Assembly: GCA_934747325.1 (NCBI GenBank)
Contig: CAKVGW010000044.1
Coordinates: 1-14,291 of the forward strand
DNA from: an uncultured Candidatus Melainabacteria bacterium
GTDB lineage: Bacteria > Cyanobacteriota > Vampirovibrionia > Gastranaerophilales > Gastranaerophilaceae
Reading direction: 5' to 3'
Length of the DNA: 14,291 nt
Numbering within the stretch: position 1 is the first letter of the stretch; each line of letters begins with the position of its first letter. Below, piece after piece: positions 7,194 to 14,212 of this stretch. Position numbers and translations under genes: made by a program. Below the pieces are notes generated by a model. That model searched no databases, was not told the origin of the DNA, and saw only the letters and a program-made list of their open reading frames with translations.

Positions 7194-8196
7194 ATTCAAC
7201 CTCTAGAAGTTTTAATATATTTTTTGCCAAATCTCCAACGTTATGTGCTTCTTTTTCTATTGGCTGTTGTTTATATTCTTCAAGAGTAACAGTTCCTGCG
7301 TATTTATAATTTTGCTTATTATCAAAAAGAGCCTCAATTTCTATTGCGTTTTTAGCAGGTAAATTCTCTACATTTCCAAATTCTTGTTCAAAAGAATTCC
7401 TCAAAAGGTTTTTTATAACATTTATCGCCTTATCTTTATCATTACCATTTTCTCTTAAAATTTCATTCCAACACTCTTTTGTTAATTCTTTAGGAGCTTT
7501 GTTTGCTATAATATCTATTAATTTTTCTTTATTTGCCCTATAGAGAATTCTAGTTTGCCTAGCGTGACATAACTCATGGCATAATACGTCAAAAAGAGTT
7601 TGTTTTGGATTCTTTTGCTCAAGAATTGCATCCATGTAAAGTGTTATTTTAGTAGCGGTTGGATTAATCATTGCGCCACCTTGTGTGTTTGCTCCTAAGC
7701 TAATCTTACGTTCTTTACAAAGTTCAATACCATGTAAACCATAATCTTTTTTTAGCTCTATAAATAATTCATCTGCAAGTGTATCAATATTATCCTTTGA
7801 TATTATATCCTTGTATTTTTTTGCAATCATGCTTGCTTCATCTTTGGATATATTTTTACCAAAAATTTGAGAAAAAGCGTCTTGTATTTGTTCAACATTT
7901 TTAACATAAGATTTTGCAACTTGCTTTGTGGGATTAAGTTTTTGCAAAAAATTCTTTGTGATTCTACCATGATTTAAAGTAAAATCTGTGCAGATAAGTA
8001 CTCCTGCGCTGATAATACTTGTTAGTGCTATTTTTTTCTTCTCAAAATACCATGGCTTTTCATTCTTATTTATTTCAACAATATCAAGTCTGTCTTTAGT
8101 TTTATTATATTGATTGTACGCTTCATGATTAGTATTATTAGAATTTTTCCCAAATGTATAATTTGATAATTGATTTATTCCAACATTTAAAAGCAT
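7192..8196 (-). CDS. HExxH zinc-metalloprotease-like protein with one membrane segment
   Basis: 334 residues, with AGGA about 9 nt before the ATG. Residues 1-50 are polar and Asn-rich, and residues 56-72 form a single hydrophobic segment (IALTSIISAGVLICT). The rest is soluble and helical. LCHELCHARQ (205-214) is a gluzincin-type HExxH motif with His207, Glu208 and His211. Glu286 or Glu288, in AIEIEALFD, is a suitable third zinc ligand, as in families with a downstream ExEA motif. I recognise no named family. It could be a genuine peptidase acting on a cell-surface or host protein, or a non-catalytic relative. There is no classical signal peptide, so the topology (N-in, catalytic domain outside) is uncertain. 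It is single and convergent with the foldase gene. Confidence 0.72.
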   Translation of the reverse strand: MLLNVGINQLSNYTFGKNSNNTNHEAYNQYNKTKDRLDIVEINKNEKPWYFEKKKIALTSIISAGVLICTDFTLNHGRITKNFLQKLNPTKQVAKSYVKNVEQIQDAFSQIFGKNISKDEASMIAKKYKDIISKDNIDTLADELFIELKKDYGLHGIELCKERKISLGANTQGGAMINPTATKITLYMDAILEQKNPKQTLFDVLCHELCHARQTRILYRANKEKLIDIIANKAPKELTKECWNEILRENGNDKDKAINVIKNLLRNSFEQEFGNVENLPAKNAIEIEALFDNKQNYKYAGTVTLEEYKQQPIEKEAHNVGDLAKNILKLLEVE

Positions 8197-8306
8197 AATC
8201 TAATCCTGATATAACTACAATAAATACAAACCCGCTAAATAAAAAAAATTTGCGTATTTATTACAAATTATTAAGTCTTAATTTTTATGTTCTTGTTTAG
8301 AAATAC

Positions 8307-8335
8307 AAAAAGAGGTGTATAAAAACACACCTCTT
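8307..8335 (-). terminator. Intrinsic terminator after the Gly/Pro-rich secreted protein gene
   Basis: A 9-bp stem (8310-8318 with 8327-8335, AAGAGGTGT against its complement) has an 8-nt loop and, on the minus strand, a run of T after it. It lies 12 nt beyond the stop of the gene at 8348-8719 and before the peptidase-like gene. It would separate the two transcripts. Confidence 0.85.
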
Positions 8336-8347
8336 CATATAAATGAA

Positions 8348-8719
8348 TTAAAACCTTATTGGTACACCAAGATTAATATACACTCCAGAAGGTCTGTATA
8401 TTGGAGGTGGAGGCGGCGGATAAAAATCATCACACCAACCTAATCTACAATCATAGATGTAAGGATAGCCCCAATAGCTGCGCCTGGCTAACACCCCGCC
8501 GACAACGACGTTTCCCCTTCCATAATATGCTCTTGGTGGTGGAGGTGGTGCTCCCCAACCACCTCTGTGTGGTCCGCCGTGTCCTCTAAACCCTGGACCG
8601 GCATGAACAATTTGACCATTCCCCATCGGTCCACCTGCATGAGGTGGTGGCGCCGCATTGGCAGGCATTGCCAAGCTCAATAACGCTAACAAACTAAAAA
8701 CTGACAAGACTTTCTTCAT
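8348..8719 (-). CDS. Small secreted Gly/Pro/Tyr-rich protein
   Basis: 123 residues from the ATG at 8719-8717, preceded by AGAGGTG; a longer frame starting at 8761 would misplace the signal peptide. Residues 1-22 are a clear signal peptide ending MPANA, with cleavage probably before APPP. The mature protein of about 100 residues is rich in Gly, His, Pro, Arg and Tyr, with two polyproline runs (PPPPP and PPPPPP), one cysteine pair near YDCRLGWCDD, and a short strand-like end, VYINLGVPIRF. The final Phe could suggest an outer-membrane insertion signal, but there is too little sequence for a barrel. I recognise no family. Its local G+C is higher than its neighbours because of Gly and Pro codons. 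It is monocistronic. Confidence 0.75.
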   Translation of the reverse strand: MKKVLSVFSLLALLSLAMPANAAPPPHAGGPMGNGQIVHAGPGFRGHGGPHRGGWGAPPPPPRAYYGRGNVVVGGVLARRSYWGYPYIYDCRLGWCDDFYPPPPPPIYRPSGVYINLGVPIRF

Positions 8720-8775
8720 ACTAACACCTCTTTCTTTTGATGTGCTATGCGGATATTCCAATTTCCGTTCTTGTT

Positions 8776-8781
8776 AGTATA
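8776..8781 (-). promoter_or_regulatory. -10 element for the Gly/Pro-rich secreted protein gene
   Basis: TATACT on the minus strand lies 56 nt before the ATG, in the short gap behind the GT2 stop. No good -35 is visible. It gives a leader of about 50 nt with the AGAGGTG ribosome site near its end. Confidence 0.35.
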
Positions 8782-8812
8782 ACGATTAAAAAAAGCTTTT
8801 GTTCATTTTAAA

Positions 8813-9757
8813 TCATCTTTTTTTTAGTTCTAAATTTTTTAATCTGGTTTGTATATCTTCCATAATCTTACGATTAATAGAAAGCAAATCTCCGATTATT
8901 GCAATTATTCCCATTTGTACTGCTGATATTAAAAGAATTGCCGCTAATATCAATGATTGGATATGACCGTTTCCGTTTCCGAATATAAAATAGTATAAAA
9001 ACCTTCCTGCAATAATAAAACCAAGAAACCCAAGTAAGCCTGCAATTGTTATAAAAAATCTGAACGGACGGTAAACAATAAACATTCTTATCGTTGTTTT
9101 CATTGATTTAAAAATATAGTCAAATATATTTTTAACTAATTTAGACTCTCGAAGCTGTTCGTTTACCTTAATTGGAACAGAAATAACTTTTAAACCTTTT
9201 GCATTAGCTTGTAACAAAGTTTCCATCGTATAAGTATAATTATCAAATACGTTAATCTTTATTGCAGCGTCTTTGGAAAACGCTCTAAATCCGCTTGGCG
9301 CATCTTCTACTTGAGTAGAAGACAAAAGCCTAAGGACAAATGAACCAAATTTTTGAAAAATCTTTTTTGTCGGTGAGAATTCTCTTATTGAAAAAATATC
9401 TCTTGCGCCGATTACGATATCAGCTTTTTTATCTAGAATCGGTTTAACCAATTTTGTAATATCATCCGCGCAATACTGATTATCAGCATCAGTGTTAACT
9501 ATAATATCCGCACCTGAATTCAAAGCTTCTTGTAAACCACATCTAAACGCGTTAGCAAGCCCTTTGTTCGGTTTAATATTTAAAACTTTTGCGCCCCAAA
9601 TTTCAGCAATTTCTGCTGAATTATCAGTAGAACCGTCATTAATTACAAGGACTTGAATCTCACTAATTCCTTCAATCGCTTTTGGCAATGCTTCCAGTGT
9701 GGTCAAAAGCGTTTTTTCTTCGTTAAAACAAGGTATTTGAATAATAAGCTTTGTCAT
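8813..9757 (-). CDS. GT2 glycosyltransferase, polyprenyl-phosphate sugar synthase type (DPM1/GtrB-like)
   Basis: 314 residues from the ATG at 9757-9755. Catalytic GT-A motifs are QIPCFNEE (7-14), VINDGSTDN (38-46) and the metal-binding TDAD (89-92). GFRAF (156-160) and RESKL (203-207) are also seen in dolichol-phosphate mannosyltransferase-type enzymes. Two membrane helices follow at about 233-258 and 267-290, then a short charged tail. Family knowledge: such enzymes move a sugar from a nucleotide donor to undecaprenyl phosphate on the cytoplasmic face. The divergent neighbour is a GT-C enzyme of the kind that uses such donors. There is no ribosome site before the ATG; the promoter places the transcript start at the ATG. 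A longer frame from a TTG at 9793 uses the -35 as its first codon and is unlikely. Confidence 0.88.
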   Translation of the reverse strand: MTKLIIQIPCFNEEKTLLTTLEALPKAIEGISEIQVLVINDGSTDNSAEIAEIWGAKVLNIKPNKGLANAFRCGLQEALNSGADIIVNTDADNQYCADDITKLVKPILDKKADIVIGARDIFSIREFSPTKKIFQKFGSFVLRLLSSTQVEDAPSGFRAFSKDAAIKINVFDNYTYTMETLLQANAKGLKVISVPIKVNEQLRESKLVKNIFDYIFKSMKTTIRMFIVYRPFRFFITIAGLLGFLGFIIAGRFLYYFIFGNGNGHIQSLILAAILLISAVQMGIIAIIGDLLSINRKIMEDIQTRLKNLELKKR

Positions 9758-9764
9758 GTAAAAT
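9737..9764 (+). promoter_or_regulatory. Promoter for the GT-C glycosyltransferase gene
   Basis: TTGAAT (9737-9742), a 16-nt spacer and TAAAAT (9759-9764) lie inside the start of the GT2 gene. Transcription would begin near 9771, just ahead of the GAGGGAG ribosome site at 9781-9787. Its -10 directly abuts the -10 of the opposing promoter. Confidence 0.5.
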
Positions 9765-9793
9765 ATTATATATAAAGAAAGAGGGAGTGGCAA
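9765..9793 (-). promoter_or_regulatory. Promoter for the GT2 gene, leaderless layout
   Basis: On the minus strand, TTGCCA (9793-9788), a 17-nt spacer and a perfect TATAAT (9770-9765) are followed by only 7 nt and then the ATG. The predicted start of transcription coincides with the start codon. The spacer contains the ribosome site of the plus-strand gene. Confidence 0.7.
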
Positions 9794-9796
9794 GAT

Positions 9797-11251
9797 TTGT
9801 TGTTTTTTGTACTACTTGTAGGATGTATTTTAAGGCTGAGTTTCATAAATAAGCCCGAAGGCTTATGGAACGATGAATACGTAAGTTGGTATGTTGCTAA
9901 TACTCCGTTTAAAGAAGGCTTTTGGCAAGAAGTTTTAAAACAATGTCACATGCCTCTATATTATTTATATTTAAAACCTTTTGCACACTTTTCTGATTTA
10001 ATGTTGCGCTTAACATCTGTTGTGCCGAGTGTTTTGGCAATTGTTGTTATGTATTTTGTTGGGAAAGAATACTCTAAAAAACTCGGTTTAATCTGTGCGA
10101 CAATTACTTCCGTTCTTTCATTTTTAATTTATTACGCGCAAGAAGTCAGATTTTATTCGCTTCTTTTCTTGTTTTCGGCATTGGCTTTGCTTGCAACAAT
10201 AAAATTAATTAAAAAGGTAAGCAAGAAAAACGTTGTATTTTATTGTATTTCAATAATATTAATCCTATTAACGCATGTTTTGGGTGGGATTTTTGTTTTA
10301 TTTAATACGCTTTATGTGGTTTATAAAAAGAAATGTTTTTCTAAAAAAATATTATTATATATATTAGCTTGCGCGGTTTTCGTACTTCCGTTCGGATTAA
10401 ATATTCTGAAAATGCTTCCGTCATCTCAGTGGTGGGGACATTTTTCTTACACAAATATTTTGTTTTTGTTTAGTGATTATTTATCACCGATTCTTACAAA
10501 TAATATAAACGCACCAACGGCTTTCTTTTATAACAAATCTTTGGCTTTATGGATGGTTTTACCATTAATAGTTGCTTTTTATCCGATTTGTATTGGTATT
10601 AAAAAAGCAAAAGGTTTGAGTCTTGTTGCAGTTTTAACAGTGCTTGCAATGTCTACTTTAGCATTAATTGGCAAAATTGTTTTTATTACAAAATATTCAA
10701 TCGAAATATTACCAATTCTAATTTTTGTTTTAGCTTTAGGATCTGAAAGCCTGAAAAAAGTCGGCAACATTCTTTTAGCAATCTTTGTCTTAATCCATTT
10801 GAGCGCATTTTTCACTCCTAATTATGTTACAAAAACTATACGCGCAGAAGGTAACAGAATTCCTGCTGAAATAATCAGAGCAAGAAATCCTAAAAATATA
10901 ATTTTTACGTATTATGAGCCAAACAGGTTTTCAAGATACGTAGATTTAAAAGAAAAAAATATTTACTACATAAGTAAAATTAACAGGTTCGAATATCAAG
11001 AACAACCTGAAAGGATTTTAGAAAATATTAAAGCAGGTGAAACAGTTTCTGTTGTGTTTTTGGATAGCGTAAGTTTTTTCGATGAAGATTTCGTAAACAA
11101 AAACAAAGATAATTCTAAAATTCCTGAAATGTTTTTAACTTTTTCGCATATAAAAAATTCACTGATTAAAGATTTGAATAAAAATTTTACAGATTTTAAA
11201 GTTGATAAACTCGGTGCTTGGACGGTAATAAGTGCGAAAAAATTGAAATAG
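9797..11251 (+). CDS. GT-C membrane glycosyltransferase (PMT/ArnT, GT39/GT83-like)
   Basis: 484 residues with roughly ten membrane helices up to about residue 345, followed by a soluble, probably extracytoplasmic C-terminal domain. The first loop carries NDEYVS with the Asp26-Glu27 pair typical of the GT-C catalytic loop. HMPLYY (51-56) and YYAQEVRFYS are further matches to the PMT/ArnT superfamily. Such enzymes use a polyprenyl-phosphate sugar on the outer face of the inner membrane to decorate lipid, polysaccharide or protein; the acceptor cannot be read from the sequence. Translation begins at a TTG preceded by GAGGGAG with 9-nt spacing. The divergent GT2 gene 39 bp away probably makes its donor. 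No terminator is visible behind it. Confidence 0.85.
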   Translation: MLFFVLLVGCILRLSFINKPEGLWNDEYVSWYVANTPFKEGFWQEVLKQCHMPLYYLYLKPFAHFSDLMLRLTSVVPSVLAIVVMYFVGKEYSKKLGLICATITSVLSFLIYYAQEVRFYSLLFLFSALALLATIKLIKKVSKKNVVFYCISIILILLTHVLGGIFVLFNTLYVVYKKKCFSKKILLYILACAVFVLPFGLNILKMLPSSQWWGHFSYTNILFLFSDYLSPILTNNINAPTAFFYNKSLALWMVLPLIVAFYPICIGIKKAKGLSLVAVLTVLAMSTLALIGKIVFITKYSIEILPILIFVLALGSESLKKVGNILLAIFVLIHLSAFFTPNYVTKTIRAEGNRIPAEIIRARNPKNIIFTYYEPNRFSRYVDLKEKNIYYISKINRFEYQEQPERILENIKAGETVSVVFLDSVSFFDEDFVNKNKDNSKIPEMFLTFSHIKNSLIKDLNKNFTDFKVDKLGAWTVISAKKLK

Positions 11252-11265
11252 TATGTTTAGATGAT

Positions 11266-11308
11266 GAAACTTTACAAACTTGATTATTTAATAAAAATGT
11301 AATAGAAT
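11266..11308 (+). promoter_or_regulatory. Promoter of the TPR-lgt-skp-dehydrogenase operon with upstream 13-mer
   Basis: TTGATT (11280-11285), a 17-nt spacer and TAGAAT (11303-11308) form the promoter. The 13-mer GAAACTTTACAAA (11266-11278) directly precedes the -35 and is shared with the nadD promoter. A start near 11315 leaves a leader of about 26 nt with GAGGG before the ATG. Confidence 0.6.
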
Positions 11309-11340
11309 ACCATTATTATTTGTAAGAGGGAATAGTTGAA

Positions 11341-11880
11341 ATGAAAAAAGCTTTAATGATAGCATCAGTATTGCTTGTAGCTGTAATTTCTACAGCTTGT
11401 ATTAACAATATTGCTGTACAAGAGCTTAATAATAAAGCAGCAGAATATATGCAAAAAGGTGATTACGAATCAGCGATGAACAGGCTTCAAGCAAGTTTAG
11501 ATTTAGATTCTACAATGTATGAAACATACTATAACCTTGGTATTGCATCAATAAATGCGAAAAAGTATGAAAAAGCCATTGAAGCTTTTGAAGGCGGAAT
11601 TAAAATAAAACCTGATTTTGCTGATTTTTATTATTCATTGGGCGTCGCTCAAGCAGATTTAGCGGATGAACTTGTAGAAGAAACCGAAGATAAAAAAGAA
11701 ATTACTGAAGAAGATAAATTAAAAGCAGTAGAATTAAAAAAAGCTGCTGTTGAAAATCTTACAAAATATTTAGAATTAAAGCCAACAGCAGAGGATAAGA
11801 AAACTATAGAAGAACTAATAGAAGAATCAAATTCTTTTATTAATGGTGATGATAATTCAGCGAAAGAAGATGCTGAATAA
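11341..11880 (+). CDS. TPR-repeat lipoprotein
   Basis: 179 residues. The lipoprotein signal ends ISTAC, with Cys20 the lipidated residue. Two and a half tetratricopeptide repeats follow: about 25-58 (YMQKGDYESAMNRLQASLDL), 59-92 (YYNLGIASINAKKYEKAIEAF) and the start of a third near 93 (YYSLGVAQADLA). The third is interrupted by an acidic, Lys-rich helical insertion (about 108-130), then resumes as AAVENLTKYLELKP. The C-terminus is acidic and looks disordered. TPR lipoproteins commonly scaffold envelope assembly complexes; the partner is unknown here. GAGGG precedes the ATG. Its stop overlaps the lgt start by 1 nt (TAATG), so the substrate of Lgt is translationally coupled to Lgt. Confidence 0.83.
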   Translation: MKKALMIASVLLVAVISTACINNIAVQELNNKAAEYMQKGDYESAMNRLQASLDLDSTMYETYYNLGIASINAKKYEKAIEAFEGGIKIKPDFADFYYSLGVAQADLADELVEETEDKKEITEEDKLKAVELKKAAVENLTKYLELKPTAEDKKTIEELIEESNSFINGDDNSAKEDAE

Positions 11881-12653
11881 TGTTAGCTTCTCCTTCTCAA
11901 ATTTTATGCACGATTTGTGGTGTTAATATATATTATTATGGCGTAATTATGGCAATTGCAATTTCAATTGGAACGCTTTATTCTGATTGGGTCGGAACAA
12001 AGTTTTTTGGTTTAAAAAACGAAACAATAATTGATTTAGCGCCATATTTAATTATTTTTGGAATTCTTGGTGCAAGGCTTTATTATTGTACGCTAAATTA
12101 TGATTTTTATTTACGATTTCCAACTGAAATTATTGCAATTCGCCACGGGGGCATTTCTATTCATGGTGCAATTTTGGGTGGCGCGTTTGGCTTGTGGTTG
12201 TTTAGTTTAAGACATAAAATTTCAGCGTTCAAGCTAGCCGATGTTTGTGCTTTGGGTTTACCGCTTGCACAAGCCATTGGAAGATGGGGAAATTTCTTTA
12301 ATTCAGAGGCGTTTGGACGTCCTACCGATTTGCCTTGGAAATTATATATAGCGCCTCAATATAGACCAATTCCGTATCAAGATTGCGAATTTTTCCATCC
12401 TGCGTTTTTGTATGAAAGTATTTTGGATGTTTTAATTTTTGTTATCCTGATTTTCTTGATGAAATCAAACAAGATTAAAACGGAAGGTAATATTGCGCTA
12501 ATATATTTAATATTATATTCTGTTGCAAGAATCTTGGTAGAAAGTGTTCGTATTGATTCGGTTAAATATCTTTTCGGCTTGCCTGTTGCAATCTGCGTGT
12601 CTATTGGTATAATTGTTGTATCAATATTCATTTTAATTAAAAGAAAGGGCTGA
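11880..12653 (+). CDS. lgt: Prolipoprotein diacylglyceryl transferase
   Basis: 257 residues with about seven membrane helices. It transfers diacylglycerol from phosphatidylglycerol to the lipobox cysteine of prolipoproteins, the first step of lipoprotein maturation in the inner membrane. Hallmarks are ILGARLYY (62-69), RHGGISIHGA (88-97), GRWGNFFNSEAFGRP (134-148) and FFHPAFLYES (171-180). His95, Arg135 and Glu143 correspond to the residues known as H103, R143 and E151 in E. coli Lgt. Length is normal. The ATG shares its A with the upstream stop codon. Several products in this window (the foldase and the TPR protein) are likely substrates. Confidence 0.95.
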   Translation: MLASPSQILCTICGVNIYYYGVIMAIAISIGTLYSDWVGTKFFGLKNETIIDLAPYLIIFGILGARLYYCTLNYDFYLRFPTEIIAIRHGGISIHGAILGGAFGLWLFSLRHKISAFKLADVCALGLPLAQAIGRWGNFFNSEAFGRPTDLPWKLYIAPQYRPIPYQDCEFFHPAFLYESILDVLIFVILIFLMKSNKIKTEGNIALIYLILYSVARILVESVRIDSVKYLFGLPVAICVSIGIIVVSIFILIKRKG

Positions 12654-12656
12654 TTT

Positions 12657-13109
12657 ATGAAATTAAAACAAACTATCACGCTATCACTTGCAAGTTTAAT
12701 TGTGTTTGCATCTGCGGCTTTTGCAGCTCCGGAACCACAAAAAATTGCTGTAGTTGATATTCAAAAAGTGGTAACGGCGTCAGCTCAAGTAAAGGCTCTT
12801 AAATCAAGCCAAGATGCCAAAAACAAGGAATTAACAGCGTTTATTAAAAAAGCTCAAGCAGATGTTAATAAACAAACAGACGAAAAGAAAAGAAAAGCTC
12901 TTGCTGCTCAATATGAAAAACAATTGGTAGCGAAAAGAGAAGCTTATACAAAAGATTATGCCGCTAAATTAAAAGCAACTGATGCAAGTATTACCGAGCA
13001 AATCGGCAAAAAAGCAACAGAAATGGGCTACACAATGGTAGTTCCAAAATCTGCTGTTATTTATGGCGGAGATGATATTACAGCAACAATTTTGAAGGTT
13101 ATTAAATAA
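12657..13109 (+). CDS. Skp/OmpH-family periplasmic chaperone
   Basis: 150 residues. A signal peptide of about 23 residues ends ASAAFA. The mature protein begins with the family's first strand (KIAVVDIQKVV). A long, Lys/Ala-rich coiled-coil arm follows at about 45-120. It then returns to the body as GYTMVVPKSAVIYGG, the recurring C-terminal strand pair of the Skp family. Skp trimers hold outer-membrane proteins soluble in the periplasm, and the presence of one supports a diderm envelope. AAAGG precedes the ATG, which lies 3 nt after the lgt stop. The usual neighbours bamA and lpxD are not present here, so paralogues elsewhere are possible. Confidence 0.88.
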   Translation: MKLKQTITLSLASLIVFASAAFAAPEPQKIAVVDIQKVVTASAQVKALKSSQDAKNKELTAFIKKAQADVNKQTDEKKRKALAAQYEKQLVAKREAYTKDYAAKLKATDASITEQIGKKATEMGYTMVVPKSAVIYGGDDITATILKVIK

Positions 13110-13110
13110 A

Positions 13111-14142
13111 ATGAAAGCAGTTCTTTTTTACGGTCCACAAGATATAAGATATGAAGAAACTATGGTTAAACCTTTAGAAAAAGGTGAAATTCTTGTTAAG
13201 ATTCAAGCTGCATTGACTTGCGGAACAGATGTTAAGACTTTTCGTCGCGGACATCCTGTTTTAATCAAAGAAATTCCTTCAGGTTTCGGACATGAATTTT
13301 CCGGCATTGTTGAAAAAGTAGCTTCAGATGTTACTAATGTAAAAGTGGGAGATAGAGTTGTTTGCGCAAACTCTGCACCTTGCGGAGAATGTTTTTATTG
13401 CAAGCGTGGAGAATATAATCTTTGCGAAAACTTGAACTTGCTAAATGGTGCGTATGCAGAATATATTGTAGTTCCTGAACGAATTGTAAAAAAGAATACG
13501 CTTATTTTACCACCAAGCTTATCGTTTGAAAAAGCTGCGTTTTGTGAACCGTTGGCAAATGTGGTTCACGGTGTTGAAAGAACAGGTATTAAACCGGGGC
13601 AAACAGTTGGGGTAATTGGTATAGGCCCAATAGGTTTGATGTTTGCAAGATTATGCAAATTAAAAGGCGCACGTGTAATTGTAGCAGGTCGTAATCCGAT
13701 TAAATTAAAACTTGCAGAAGAATTTGCGCATGTTGATGATATAGTTGACTTGAAAAAATATGCAAATCCTGAAAAAATATTTAGAGATTTTTCAGAAGAA
13801 GGCAAAGGATTAGATGTTGCAATTGAATGTGTCGGAATGCCTGAGATTTGGGAACTTGTGTTCTCTTGCGTTCGCCCGGGCGGAACGGTTCATTTCTTTG
13901 GCGGTTGTAAATCAGGTTCTAAAGTAAGCTTTGACACTACAAAAATGCATTATGGCGACATCCGCTTGATGAGCGTATTTCACCATACTCCAAAATATTT
14001 TAGACAAGCACTTGATTTAATCGCATCAGGTGATGTGGAAGTTGAAAAACTTATTACTGCAGAGCTTCCGCTAGAAAAAGTTGAATACGCAATGCAACAA
14101 CATATTGCAGGTAATGCAATTAAGTTTTTAATCAGACCTTAA
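13111..14142 (+). CDS. Zinc-dependent medium-chain alcohol/polyol dehydrogenase
   Basis: 343 residues, normal for the MDR family. The catalytic zinc site is visible as Cys37 (TCGTD), His61-Glu62 (GHEFSG) and Glu146 (CEPLAN). The structural zinc lobe has Cys91, Cys94, Cys97 and Cys105. The Rossmann nucleotide-binding motif is VIGIGPIGL (168-176). The second strand ends VAGRN rather than in an acidic residue, which suggests NADP rather than NAD; this is inference. Closest in style to sorbitol or threonine dehydrogenases, but the substrate cannot be read from the sequence. It follows the skp-like gene by 1 nt with only GAAGG well upstream, so it is probably translated by coupling. A metabolic enzyme at the end of an envelope operon may be incidental. 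Confidence 0.88.
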   Translation: MKAVLFYGPQDIRYEETMVKPLEKGEILVKIQAALTCGTDVKTFRRGHPVLIKEIPSGFGHEFSGIVEKVASDVTNVKVGDRVVCANSAPCGECFYCKRGEYNLCENLNLLNGAYAEYIVVPERIVKKNTLILPPSLSFEKAAFCEPLANVVHGVERTGIKPGQTVGVIGIGPIGLMFARLCKLKGARVIVAGRNPIKLKLAEEFAHVDDIVDLKKYANPEKIFRDFSEEGKGLDVAIECVGMPEIWELVFSCVRPGGTVHFFGGCKSGSKVSFDTTKMHYGDIRLMSVFHHTPKYFRQALDLIASGDVEVEKLITAELPLEKVEYAMQQHIAGNAIKFLIRP

Positions 14143-14150
14143 TTTTGTTA

Positions 14151-14200
14151 AATAATAAAAAAAGGAATTTACAAATTTGTAAATTCCTTTTTTTGTTATT
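14151..14200. terminator. Bidirectional terminator, 50-nt near-perfect palindrome
   Basis: The central 24 nt (14164-14187) are a perfect palindrome, flanked by seven A on the left and seven T on the right, then by AATAAT and its complement with one G-T wobble. It begins 8 nt after the dehydrogenase stop and ends 12 nt before the stop of the convergent gene. It can terminate both. Confidence 0.92.
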
Positions 14201-14212
14201 ATTTTATTTTTC

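Noticed and set aside
8401..8589. Plus-strand frame of 62 codons opposite the Gly/Pro-rich gene
   Set aside because: It is a shadow of the Gly/Pro codons of the minus-strand gene, with no ribosome site and no recognisable protein features.
12377..12679. Minus-strand frame of 100 codons across the lgt end
   Set aside because: It lies opposite lgt and the skp-like start, both of which are firmly identified; it has no supporting signals.
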